Shown: one piece after another, positions 1 through 7,269 of the stretch
How positions within the stretch are numbered: position 1 is the first letter of the stretch
Layout of the letters: the number at the start of each line of letters is the position of its first letter
NCBI GenBank assembly: GCA_000436975.1
Contig: HG000342.1
Location: 1-64,000 of the forward strand
Direction: 5' to 3'
Length of the DNA: 64,000 bases
From: Clostridium sp. CAG:1000
GTDB lineage: Bacteria; Bacillota_I; Bacilli_A; RF39; UBA660
Position numbers and translations under genes: made by a program
Notes under the pieces: model-generated
Database searches by the model: none
What the model was told of the DNA's origin: nothing
The model's input: only the letters and a program-made list of their open reading frames with translations

Positions 1-50
1 TGGTCTTTTTTTAGACTGTCTACTTTTATCATATCACTTCATAAAGGATT

Positions 51-602
51 TTATTTTTCAAACAATTTAACTATTTCATTAATATCTTTCTTAAATACAA
101 TAGTATCTATTATATTTGAAATAGCATAAATTATAATAATTATACCAATAGTAGTAGTTAATGCTATTGTACCAATAGTTGGATTTATAATAATAAATAA
201 ACCACAAATAACTGATATAATCGAACATATAAATAAGAATAATGAATTACTATATTCATTTTTATAAAGTAATAAAGATATTCTTAAATCCAATACTGAT
301 TTAACTATCATAACAATGCCAACAACTATAGGGAATAATACTTTAATAATATCAGGATTTAAAATCATTACAAGTCCTAATAAAATATCAATAACGCCAA
401 TCGTTAAAAAACTTGAAAAAAATATACTTTCCTCTTTAGTAGCAATAAAATAAATACCATTTATTATAAGTAATATCGATAAAATATATGTAATAGTTGT
501 AAATGATATATCAGGATAAACAATAAATATAATTCCCATTATAAACATTAAAATAGATATTACTATAGATGAATATATAAATTTGTTTATTTTCTTTACC
601 AT
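51..602 (-). CDS. HdeD/DUF308-like membrane protein
   Basis: Predicted integral membrane protein of 183 residues. Nearly the whole chain is hydrophobic and forms about six packed helices in pairs, with short turns (YPDI near residue 29, NPDI near residue 82, NPTI near 140) that repeat at regular spacing. This is the layout of the HdeD/DUF308 family. Only the last 15 or so residues are charged. The start at 602 is supported by a GGAG seven bases upstream. It appears to be transcribed alone. HdeD is linked to acid resistance in enterobacteria, but no function can be inferred for this homologue; the family call rests on topology and repeat spacing. Confidence 0.7.
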   Translation of the reverse strand: MVKKINKFIYSSIVISILMFIMGIIFIVYPDISFTTITYILSILLIINGIYFIATKEESIFFSSFLTIGVIDILLGLVMILNPDIIKVLFPIVVGIVMIVKSVLDLRISLLLYKNEYSNSLFLFICSIISVICGLFIIINPTIGTIALTTTIGIIIIIYAISNIIDTIVFKKDINEIVKLFEK

Positions 603-699
603 AATAATTCTCCTTTCTATTATAATTTTATAAAATTTTTAAATTTTAGTAAATACTAGATTTATTATAATAAACATATTTTTAAATTTGTAGATTAAA

Positions 700-1191
700 T
701 TACTTTTGACATTTATAATTAATTCTACACTTTTCTAAAACTTCAAGCGCTTCTTCCTTAGAATAGTATTTTCCTATTTCCACCTTTACATGTTGCAACT
801 TTTTATAATTTTCAAAAAAGTTTTTAATTTCTTTTAATGTGAACTTTGATATATCTTCCAAACTATTAACATCATCATATCTCGGATCACAATCTACTAC
901 TGAAATAATTTTATAATCTTCTTTTCCATCATCTATCATTTTTAAATATCCTATTATTCTTGCTGGAACAATACATCCAGGATATGTAGGCTCAGTTGCC
1001 ATTATTAATATATCAAGAGGATCTCCATCTGATGCTAACGTCTCCTCAATTGTTCCATATTCTGCTGGATATCCCATTGCTGAATATAAGACTCTATCTA
1101 ATTGTATTTTCCCAGTTACCTTATTAATTTCATATTTATTTCTACTCCTAAATGGAATTTCAACAATTGCATTTACTACATCTTTTTTCAT
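700..1191 (-). CDS. ppa: Inorganic pyrophosphatase (family I)
   Basis: Soluble cytoplasmic enzyme that hydrolyses pyrophosphate to two phosphates and so drives biosynthetic reactions forward. The 163 residues match the usual length of bacterial family I enzymes. Near the N-terminus it has the substrate-binding EIPFRSRNKYE stretch, then the YPAEYG segment, and at about residues 55-62 the signature DGDPLDIL with the metal-binding aspartates. A further acidic cluster, DCDPRYDD near residue 100, supplies the remaining metal ligands. An AAAGGAA-type ribosome site precedes the start. It stands alone between two unrelated genes. Confidence 0.95.
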   Translation of the reverse strand: MKKDVVNAIVEIPFRSRNKYEINKVTGKIQLDRVLYSAMGYPAEYGTIEETLASDGDPLDILIMATEPTYPGCIVPARIIGYLKMIDDGKEDYKIISVVDCDPRYDDVNSLEDISKFTLKEIKNFFENYKKLQHVKVEIGKYYSKEEALEVLEKCRINYKCQK

Positions 1192-1254
1192 TATATCTCT
1201 TCCTTTCAGTATTAATTATTTATTATATATATTATATCATGAAATATAATTGTA

Positions 1255-1289
1255 ATTAAATAAAAAGACTAATTATATTAAAATTAGCC
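1255..1289 (-). terminator. Intrinsic terminator after the thioredoxin-like gene
   Basis: On the minus strand an eight-pair stem (GGCTAATT with AATTAGTC, one G-U pair) is followed by TTTTTATTT directly after the stop codon at 1290. It closes the rhodanese/thioredoxin-like operon. Confidence 0.75.
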
Positions 1290-1757
1290 TCATTTTTTTG
1301 AAAAATTCACATAATTATTTAACCACTCTTCAAATTTATTAACATCTTGATATTTTTCTAAATCTATATCAGAATTAGCATCTAAATAAGATATTATATT
1401 TCCATTTTCAATTATAATTACTGACGGAGCATATTTAACGCTTTTATAAAAGTCAGTTTTTTTAAATTCATCAAATGGTATAGATAAAAAATCTATTTTA
1501 TATTTTGACATAAATTCCTGAAATACTTTTTCACAAGATACAGGTAAACTACAATAATTATTATATGTATATAATATGTAATTTCCATTTTTTATATTAT
1601 TTAAGTCATTTTTATCAACCTTTATAAATTTTCCTTTATTATAATATTTATTATTCAAATAAATTTTGCTGTTATCATTTTGGCTAGTTCTGTTAAAACA
1701 TCCTGTCATTAATATTGAGAGTATGCAAATTAAAATAATAGATATTTTTTTAATCAT
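1290..1757 (-). CDS. Thioredoxin-fold-like lipoprotein
   Basis: Exported lipoprotein of 155 residues. It has a charged start, a hydrophobic run and the lipobox LMTGC, with the lipidated cysteine near residue 20. The mature part looks thioredoxin-like: a strand ILYTYNNYC is followed by an unusual cysteine pair (C-S-L-P-V-S-C), a helix, the second strand IDFLSIPF, then APSVIII where the cis-proline would lie, and a terminal helix ending EEWLNNYV. The spacing is not the classical CxxC, so redox activity is uncertain. It overlaps the end of the upstream rhodanese-like gene by eight bases, so the two are probably co-translated and both act outside the membrane. Confidence 0.6.
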   Translation of the reverse strand: MIKKISIILICILSILMTGCFNRTSQNDNSKIYLNNKYYNKGKFIKVDKNDLNNIKNGNYILYTYNNYCSLPVSCEKVFQEFMSKYKIDFLSIPFDEFKKTDFYKSVKYAPSVIIIENGNIISYLDANSDIDLEKYQDVNKFEEWLNNYVNFSKK

Positions 1758-2445
1758 TGTTAGATACCTCTGTTAAATCTTCAAAATCTATATCATGATA
1801 ATTTACTTTCCAGAAATCATAAGATGTTTTATTATTATTTGTTTTCTTTATTTGTATGTTGTTTTTACCATTATAATACCAATAACCACCTACATTATAA
1901 ATTTTATTTTCATCCCAACCAAGTGATACTAATAAGTTTTTAGTCATTCCAGCGTAACCACCACCACCGCACATTAGAAAAATATATTTATCTTTTGGGA
2001 AATAATACTCTAAATATTCAATTGATTCTTCATAATTTGCTTTATATGTTCCATTTTCATCTTGAGTAAATAAAGTTTTTCCTTTATAACTATCTCCAAC
2101 TGCTTCTGGTAATCCTTTAACCTCTGTCAACAATGGATATGGTACAACTTCAAATCCGGAAACCAATCCCGATAAATAAGAATCCCCTCCAATCGCAGAA
2201 TAATTACCTGGATCAATTAACATTCTCATATCTCGATATACTGAGTCATCACGCCCTAAATACTTATCTATTGTTTCTTCATTAATATTTTTATCAATAC
2301 CAAGCATTCCCCTTTCTCCACCTGTTACTTCAGGTTTAGGTAATGAATCATATTTTTCGGTTGGATTAAAAACTAAATAACTTATAAAACCCCCAAATAA
2401 TAAACATATGATTGATAATATTAATATCATTATATTCTTTTTCAT
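1750..2445 (-). CDS. Membrane-anchored rhodanese-like protein
   Basis: A 231-residue protein with an N-terminal membrane anchor (residues 4-25) and an external domain resembling rhodanese. A single cysteine near residue 159 sits in the loop MCGGGGYAG after a strand IFLM and before a helix and the GWDENKIYNVGGY turn, as in single-domain rhodaneses. The longer reading frame begins at a GTG at 2460, but the ATG at 2445 is preceded by AAAGGAG at ideal spacing, so I place the start there. It forms an operon with the thioredoxin-like lipoprotein downstream. The pairing suggests extracellular thiol or sulfur chemistry, which is an inference. Substrate is unknown. Confidence 0.65.
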   Translation of the reverse strand: MKKNIMILILSIICLLFGGFISYLVFNPTEKYDSLPKPEVTGGERGMLGIDKNINEETIDKYLGRDDSVYRDMRMLIDPGNYSAIGGDSYLSGLVSGFEVVPYPLLTEVKGLPEAVGDSYKGKTLFTQDENGTYKANYEESIEYLEYYFPKDKYIFLMCGGGGYAGMTKNLLVSLGWDENKIYNVGGYWYYNGKNNIQIKKTNNNKTSYDFWKVNYHDIDFEDLTEVSNND

Positions 2446-2505
2446 ATTTACTCCTTTCACATTATTATTTTATCATTATTAAAAATAAAATCATATAACC
2501 TTATA

Positions 2506-2531
2506 GTTGAAACGACTCAACAAATGGTTGA
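2506..2531. promoter_or_regulatory. Candidate operator: three GTTGA half-sites one helical turn apart
   Basis: GTTGA (2506-2510), its reverse complement TCAAC (2517-2521) and GTTGA again (2527-2531) lie in the gap between the XRE regulator gene and the rhodanese-like operon. The centres are 11 and 10 bases apart, so all would face one side of the helix. A further GTTGA lies at 3295-3299 upstream of the regulator gene itself. This fits an operator for that regulator but could also act as a weak terminator hairpin. Confidence 0.35.
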
Positions 2532-2533
2532 AT

Positions 2534-3244
2534 TTACTCAGAACAATTATTTTTAAGTTCTAATGGTATTTTATAAGTTATAGTTTTATCATTTTTATCA
2601 ATGGCATTTATTTCTAAATAAAAACTTTCATTATTATAATATTTACAAGTTTTAGTATAATTATCTATATTTAACTCTACATCCTTTAGATATTCTTCTA
2701 AAGTAATTTCTTTTTTATTTGGTTTACAACCACTAATCTTTGTACTAGTACTATCATTTCTTTCATAAAGATTACATTCTATTTTTTTATAAATAGTTTT
2801 ATCATCTCCTCCACAATATGTAATATGAGAAATATAAATAGAAGATTTATTTTTATCATAAGCAATACTTCCAGATACTTTAAACTCATTACAAGTTGTT
2901 GATAAAGTCTTAAATTTAAAAGTATTATCATTATTTTTTAATATTAAAATTATTCCAAGTATTAAAATAACATTAATAATTATTATAATACTAATTAAAT
3001 ATTTTCTTTTTCTCTTCTTAGTTAGTTTGCCATCTAATATATCTTCAACACTTATGTCAAAATCTTTACTCATTTGTCTTATTAGGGTAACTTCCGGAAG
3101 ATTAATTCCATTTTCCCATTTACTTACTGCTTGATATGTTACACCATATTTATCTGCTAATTTTTGTTGTGTTAATTTATTATCTTTTCTAATTTTTTTT
3201 ATAAATTTACCTACTTTTTCAGGATTCAAAATCATCACCGCCAT
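2534..3244 (-). CDS. XRE-family regulator with a membrane-anchored outer domain
   Basis: The first 65 residues are a Cro/CI-type helix-turn-helix, with LTQQKLADKYGVTYQAVSKW forming the two recognition helices. A basic stretch (KKRKRK), one membrane helix (about residues 83-101) and an outer domain of roughly 130 residues with four cysteines follow. So a DNA-binding head lies in the cytoplasm and a cysteine-containing sensor outside. The start is uncertain: ATG at 3244 has no ribosome site, while a TTG at 3229 follows GGTG at good spacing and gives the family-typical start (M)NPEKVG. It lies directly upstream of the rhodanese/thioredoxin pair and may sense thiol state for it, which is inference. 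Confidence 0.75.
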   Translation of the reverse strand: MAVMILNPEKVGKFIKKIRKDNKLTQQKLADKYGVTYQAVSKWENGINLPEVTLIRQMSKDFDISVEDILDGKLTKKRKRKYLISIIIIINVILILGIILILKNNDNTFKFKTLSTTCNEFKVSGSIAYDKNKSSIYISHITYCGGDDKTIYKKIECNLYERNDSTSTKISGCKPNKKEITLEEYLKDVELNIDNYTKTCKYYNNESFYLEINAIDKNDKTITYKIPLELKNNCSE

Positions 3245-3324
3245 TATTAATTGATTATATCACTCATTTTCATATATATTATATCACGTATAATGTTGAA
3301 CATAAAGATTTTACAAATCATTAA

Positions 3325-3360
3325 TTTAATAAAAAATATCTAGATTAACCTAGATATTTT
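3325..3360 (-). terminator. Intrinsic terminator of dacF
   Basis: An 11-pair stem (AAAATATCTAG with CTAGATATTTT, loop of six) followed on the minus strand by a T-rich run, just after the carboxypeptidase stop codon. Confidence 0.85.
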
Positions 3361-3370
3361 AATTATTACA

Positions 3371-4510
3371 CTATTTAGTTAAACTACCTGTTATAACATC
3401 TTTTAAATTATTTTTAACTGTATTTAAATATGTTGACTTCTTTACATCCTCTCTTACTATTAAGTCATATTCATATTTTTTATTTTCATATGTCACAATT
3501 AGTTTTCCCACTTTAGAGTTCTTTTTTAGAGGTGCTTTTACATTATATAATTTTTTATCTATTTTATAGTTTACATCTTTTGTACCCTTCTTAACAACTA
3601 ATTTTACATCATCATTTAAATAATATTTAACCTTTCTTTTTTTAGCATTATTTATTTTAATAGTACCACTATATTTATTTTTATTTAAAATAGTATTTGT
3701 TCCATAAGAGCTATAACCATATTCCATCATTGATATAGTGTCTGTACTTCTATTATCTTTTGTATCAGCACCCATCACTATTGATAATAATCTCATATTA
3801 TTTCTTTCCATAGTTGCAGTTAAACAATATCCTGCCTTATCTGTATAACCAGTTTTAAGACCATCTATTCCTGTATAAAATCTTAGTAATTTATTTGTAT
3901 TAACAAGCCAATGATTCTCTCCTGATACATCAATATAGTCTTCATATGTACTAGTTATTTTAAGAGCAAAAGGATATTTAATAAGTTCACGTGCAATTAA
4001 AGATAAATCTCTTGCAGTCGTTAAATGTCCATCTTCATCAAGACCATGTGGATTTTTAAAAGTAGTATTTTTACACCCTAACTGACTTGCTCTTTCATTC
4101 ATCATTGAAACAAAATTTTCTTCAGTTCCTCCTATATATTCAGCAATAGCAACTGCAGCATCATTTGCTGATGCTATACCTATTCCTTTAATAAGATTTT
4201 CTACAGGAACTTTAGTGTTCTGTTCGACAAATATTTGTGTTCCACCCATAGAACTAGCATTTTTAGATATTAATACTTGATCATCGAGTTTAATTTTACC
4301 ACTATCAAGTGCTTCCATAGTAAGTAATAATGTCATTATTTTGGTCATACTAGCAGGACTTCTTTTTTCATTAGAATTCTTTTCGTATAAAACTTTACCA
4401 GTACTTGCCTCAACAAGAATTGCTTCCTTACTATATTTAGCTAAATCCACACTTGCATTTACTCTAAAACACATAAATATTAAAAGAAATAAAGTAATTA
4501 TTTTTTTCAT
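3371..4510 (-). CDS. dacF: D-alanyl-D-alanine carboxypeptidase (PBP5/DacF type)
   Basis: Low-molecular-weight penicillin-binding protein that removes the terminal D-alanine from peptidoglycan stem peptides at the cell surface. A signal peptide covers about residues 1-19. All three active-site motifs are present: SMTK at residues 54-57 with the nucleophilic serine, SAN near residue 114, and KTG in DGLKTGYT near residue 215. The last 100 residues are the beta-rich C-terminal domain of the S11 peptidase family. A GGTGAT ribosome site precedes ATG 4510. The gene has its own terminator and stands between the XRE regulator and the slipin. Several paralogues exist in Bacilli, so the dacF symbol rather than dacA is tentative. 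Confidence 0.88.
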   Translation of the reverse strand: MKKIITLFLLIFMCFRVNASVDLAKYSKEAILVEASTGKVLYEKNSNEKRSPASMTKIMTLLLTMEALDSGKIKLDDQVLISKNASSMGGTQIFVEQNTKVPVENLIKGIGIASANDAAVAIAEYIGGTEENFVSMMNERASQLGCKNTTFKNPHGLDEDGHLTTARDLSLIARELIKYPFALKITSTYEDYIDVSGENHWLVNTNKLLRFYTGIDGLKTGYTDKAGYCLTATMERNNMRLLSIVMGADTKDNRSTDTISMMEYGYSSYGTNTILNKNKYSGTIKINNAKKRKVKYYLNDDVKLVVKKGTKDVNYKIDKKLYNVKAPLKKNSKVGKLIVTYENKKYEYDLIVREDVKKSTYLNTVKNNLKDVITGSLTK

Positions 4511-4550
4511 TATATCACCTATTAAACTATATGATATTAATAATTTTTTA

Positions 4551-4578
4551 TAATTAAAAAGTAGTATTTCTACTACTT
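4551..4578 (-). terminator. Intrinsic terminator of the slipin gene
   Basis: On the minus strand AAGTAGTA-GAAA-TACTACTT, an eight-pair stem with a GAAA loop, is followed by TTTAATTA. The slipin stop codon TAG lies inside the stem. Confidence 0.85.
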
Positions 4579-5346
4579 CTTAGTGATTTTTTTAACTACT
4601 TCATCTGGATTCTTAGCAACAGCTTTAAAAGCATCTAATATTTCCATTGGTAAACACATTAATATTGTATTTGATTGATCGCTACTTATATCACTGATTG
4701 TTGATAAAGTTCTTAAATGTAATGCTCCTGGTGTACTAGCCATAGTATTTGCTGCTTCAGCTAAGTTTTTAGCAGCTTCTACTTCGCCTTGTGCTTTCGT
4801 AATAACAGCAGCTCTTTCACGTTCTGCTTCTGCTGCTCTTGCTATTACTCTTTTCATTTCTTCAGGAAGAGATACATCTTTAAGTTCAACATTTTCAACC
4901 TTAATACCCCATGGATCAGTTGCCTCATCAATTATCTTACAAATAGACTCTGATAATTTTTCACGCTCTGCTAATAATTCATCTAAAGATACACTACCAA
5001 CTACATTTCTCATAGTAGTTTGTGCAAGTTGACTTACAGCATAATAGAAATTCTCAACTTCTAAAATAGCTTTGCTAGCATCAAATATCTTATAATATAT
5101 TACAGCATTAATTCTTACTGATACATTATCTCTAGTAATCGCATCTTGTTCTGGAACATCCACTGCTTTTGTTCTAATATCAACTTTCTTATAAGATTGA
5201 AAAATAGGTATTACAAAATTCCATCCTGGATTCATAGTTTTATTAAATTTACCAAAGTTGAATTTAATACCCCTTTCATATTCATTTACTTGTACTATAC
5301 TTTTAAGAATTATTATTAAAAGTATTATTAAAATAGCTATAACCAT
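4573..5346 (-). CDS. SPFH/stomatin-like membrane protein (slipin)
   Basis: Membrane-associated scaffold protein of the stomatin/prohibitin/flotillin superfamily. One N-terminal hydrophobic helix (about residues 2-16) is followed by the SPFH domain, recognisable from NEYERGIKF, then NPGWNFVIPIF, VDVPEQDAITRDNV and the ESICKIIDEATDPWGIKV segment. The C-terminal third is an alanine/glutamate-rich helix (AEAERERAAVITKAQGE) that makes the oligomer. The 257 residues are typical of slipins. Such proteins organise membrane microdomains and often sit beside an NfeD-type protein, which is absent here. Start at 5346 follows AAAGGAG. It is monocistronic. Confidence 0.9.
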   Translation of the reverse strand: MVIAILIILLIIILKSIVQVNEYERGIKFNFGKFNKTMNPGWNFVIPIFQSYKKVDIRTKAVDVPEQDAITRDNVSVRINAVIYYKIFDASKAILEVENFYYAVSQLAQTTMRNVVGSVSLDELLAEREKLSESICKIIDEATDPWGIKVENVELKDVSLPEEMKRVIARAAEAERERAAVITKAQGEVEAAKNLAEAANTMASTPGALHLRTLSTISDISSDQSNTILMCLPMEILDAFKAVAKNPDEVVKKITKK

Positions 5347-5377
5347 ATATTACTCCTTTCTAATAAAATTATATCAC

Positions 5378-5404
5378 AAAAAAAGAATAAAAATACTTTT
5401 ATTC
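5378..5404 (-). terminator. Intrinsic terminator before the slipin gene
   Basis: Minus-strand GAATAAAA-GTAT-TTTTATTC, an eight-pair stem, followed by seven T. It ends the transcript of the small membrane protein at 5409. Confidence 0.8.
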
Positions 5405-5408
5405 CTTA

Positions 5409-5831
5409 TTACCAATCATTTTTTGATTCATATCCTTGTGAAGTATACTTAGGACACTTAATATATCCAACATAAACAATACCTGAGTTAGAACTAATTA
5501 TCTTAGTATACCCACTGCATGATTTACCATTTTCATCTAATAGGTCACTAATATATCCATTATATTTTAAAGTAGATAATCTAACAATCATCTCAGTATC
5601 GTTCATTTCATATTCATAATATTCACTAAAATATTTTTTAGTTGCTTCAACCATACTTTTTTCAAGAACTGTGTAATCAAAAGTTTCTCTATCAACATTT
5701 TGTATAGGTGCATTAGGATTCTCACCTAATAACCCAAGTCTATTAAGTCCAATAGAAACAATAACTAAGCAGATAACAAATAATAATATTATTACTAACT
5801 CAACTCTTAGTCCCCATCCTTTTTTATTCAT
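5409..5831 (-). CDS. Small single-pass exported protein, pilin-like outline
   Basis: Unrecognised protein of 140 residues. It begins with a short basic stretch and a glycine (NKKGWGLRVE), followed by one long hydrophobic helix (about residues 11-30) and a polar outer domain with two cysteines near residues 106 and 132. This recalls type IV prepilins or pseudopilins, which have a basic leader, a glycine and a glutamate near the start of the helix. However, the spacing from glycine to glutamate is not canonical and no pilus genes are nearby. The start at 5831 is preferred over ATG 5840 because AAGGTG lies six bases before it. The downstream face is closed by its own terminator. Confidence 0.55.
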   Translation of the reverse strand: MNKKGWGLRVELVIILLFVICLVIVSIGLNRLGLLGENPNAPIQNVDRETFDYTVLEKSMVEATKKYFSEYYEYEMNDTEMIVRLSTLKYNGYISDLLDENGKSCSGYTKIISSNSGIVYVGYIKCPKYTSQGYESKNDW

Positions 5832-5867
5832 AACATTCACCTTCTTAATTATATAATATTTTTTTGT

Positions 5868-6158
5868 CTAGAGCAATTCTTCTATTTTATTTTTAATATC
5901 CTCTGGCAAATCTTTTATTAATTCTTTTATTTTAATACTTTTTTTATTAAGTTCTAGTAATGACTCATATTTTTCAAGTTTACTTACTATTTGATTTAGA
6001 TATTTACTTGCATAAGCTTTACTTACCTCATATAAGTCAGCTATTTCTTGCATAGAATAATCTTCAAAATAATAGTACTCAAAATAATTTTTTTCTCTTT
6101 CTGTCAATAATTTATTATAAGTTTCATATAGTGTTAATATATATTCTCTTTCTATCAT
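5868..6158 (-). CDS. ylxM: YlxM-type SRP-associated helix-turn-helix protein
   Basis: A 96-residue protein of the UPF0122/YlxM family. The first 70 residues form a sigma-region-4-like helix-turn-helix (LLTEREKNYFEYYYFED, then MQEIADLYEVSKAYASKYL), and the rest is a charged helix. In Bacilli ylxM is encoded with the signal recognition particle genes, and in streptococci the protein stimulates FtsY/Ffh GTPase activity. Here it starts on the last base of ftsY (TAATG-type overlap), so it is translationally coupled to it. The usual third partner, ffh, does not follow. Confidence 0.85.
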   Translation of the reverse strand: MIEREYILTLYETYNKLLTEREKNYFEYYYFEDYSMQEIADLYEVSKAYASKYLNQIVSKLEKYESLLELNKKSIKIKELIKDLPEDIKNKIEELL

Positions 6159-7168
6159 TAGAACTCCTTAAATAAACCATATATGTATTTTTCAATATCA
6201 AATGGTATCAAGTCAGTTTCTTTTTCACCTAGTCCTACAAATTTAACTGGTATATTTGTATTTTCTTTTATAGCAAGTACTATTCCACCTTTAGCAGTAC
6301 CATCAAGTTTAGTTAGTACAATACCTGTTATATTAGTAATCTCTTTAAAACTTTTTGCTTGGCTTATACCATTTTGACCAGTAGTTGCATCAATAACTAG
6401 TAATGTTTCAACTGGATTATTTGGTACTATATCAGAAATAACTCTATTCATTTTTTCAAGTTCTTTCATTAAATTAACTTTATTTTGTAGTCTACCTGCT
6501 GTGTCAATTAGAACAACATCAACTTTTTTCTCTTTTGCTTTTAATAAACCATCATATATAACAGCAGAGGGATCTTTTCTATCATCTCCAAAGAATAATA
6601 AATCTAATTTATCAGCCCACTCTTTTAATTGATTAACTGCTCCTGCTCTAAAAGTATCTCCTGCTATTACCATAACTTTTTTATTATCTTTTTTAAGTTT
6701 ATTGGCTATCTTGGCAATACTAGTCGTTTTACCCACTCCATTTACTCCAACAAATAATACAACATTAAGTTCATTATCTTTAAGACTTAATTTAGATGTT
6801 AATATATCATTTCCAACATATATCATTAATAGTTCATCTACTATAACTTCTTTTAAATATTCAAAATCAGTTATATTTTCACTCTTAACTCTTTTTCTTA
6901 ATCTTTCAGTAAAAGACATAACTGTATTAATTCCAACATCTGCAGTAATAAGTATTTCTTCAAGTTCATCATAAAATTCATCATTAATCTTTGTATATTT
7001 AATACCTAATAATGAAAGCTTATTTACAAAATTATCTCTTGATTTAGAAAGTCCACTTATATATTTTTCAGTTTCGATCTTTTCTTCCTTTTCAATTTCA
7101 GTTAATTTTTTATCTTCTTTTTCTTCTTGTTTTATAAAAGCATTTTTAATTTTGCTAAATAATCCCAT
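6158..7168 (-). CDS. ftsY: Signal recognition particle receptor FtsY
   Basis: GTPase that docks ribosome-SRP complexes at the membrane for co-translational insertion of membrane proteins. A lysine/glutamate-rich A region of about 35 residues precedes the N domain, and the G domain contains GVNGVGKT at residues 141-148, DTFRAGA, DTAGRLQ and TKLDGTAKGG in the expected order. The 336 residues are normal for Firmicutes. A GGTGATT ribosome site precedes ATG 7168, and a promoter (7187-7215) lies just upstream. It is the first gene of the ftsY-ylxM unit and diverges from rnj. Confidence 0.96.
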   Translation of the reverse strand: MGLFSKIKNAFIKQEEKEDKKLTEIEKEEKIETEKYISGLSKSRDNFVNKLSLLGIKYTKINDEFYDELEEILITADVGINTVMSFTERLRKRVKSENITDFEYLKEVIVDELLMIYVGNDILTSKLSLKDNELNVVLFVGVNGVGKTTSIAKIANKLKKDNKKVMVIAGDTFRAGAVNQLKEWADKLDLLFFGDDRKDPSAVIYDGLLKAKEKKVDVVLIDTAGRLQNKVNLMKELEKMNRVISDIVPNNPVETLLVIDATTGQNGISQAKSFKEITNITGIVLTKLDGTAKGGIVLAIKENTNIPVKFVGLGEKETDLIPFDIEKYIYGLFKEF

Positions 7169-7186
7169 ACATAATCACCTATTGTT

Positions 7187-7215
7187 ATTATACACTAACT
7201 ATCTAGACAAATCAA
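7187..7215 (-). promoter_or_regulatory. Vegetative promoter of ftsY-ylxM
   Basis: On the minus strand TTGATT, a 17-base spacer and TATAAT (7187-7192) stand about 20 bases before ftsY. The -35 hexamer (7210-7215) abuts the -35 of the divergent rnj promoter. Confidence 0.65.
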
Positions 7216-7232
7216 AAAAAATTTGATATAAT
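7204..7232 (+). promoter_or_regulatory. Vegetative promoter of rnj
   Basis: TAGACA (7204-7209), exactly 17 bases, then TATAAT (7227-7232), upstream of the RNase J gene. It overlaps the divergent ftsY promoter, so the two polymerases would compete. Confidence 0.75.
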
Positions 7233-7269
7233 TATAAGCACTAAAGAACTTTTTTGAAGGGATGATATA

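Noticed and set aside
1..50. Feature at the window's left edge
   Set aside because: A short imperfect inverted repeat (TAGAC/GTCTA) is visible, but it cannot be assigned as a terminator or gene end without the flanking sequence.
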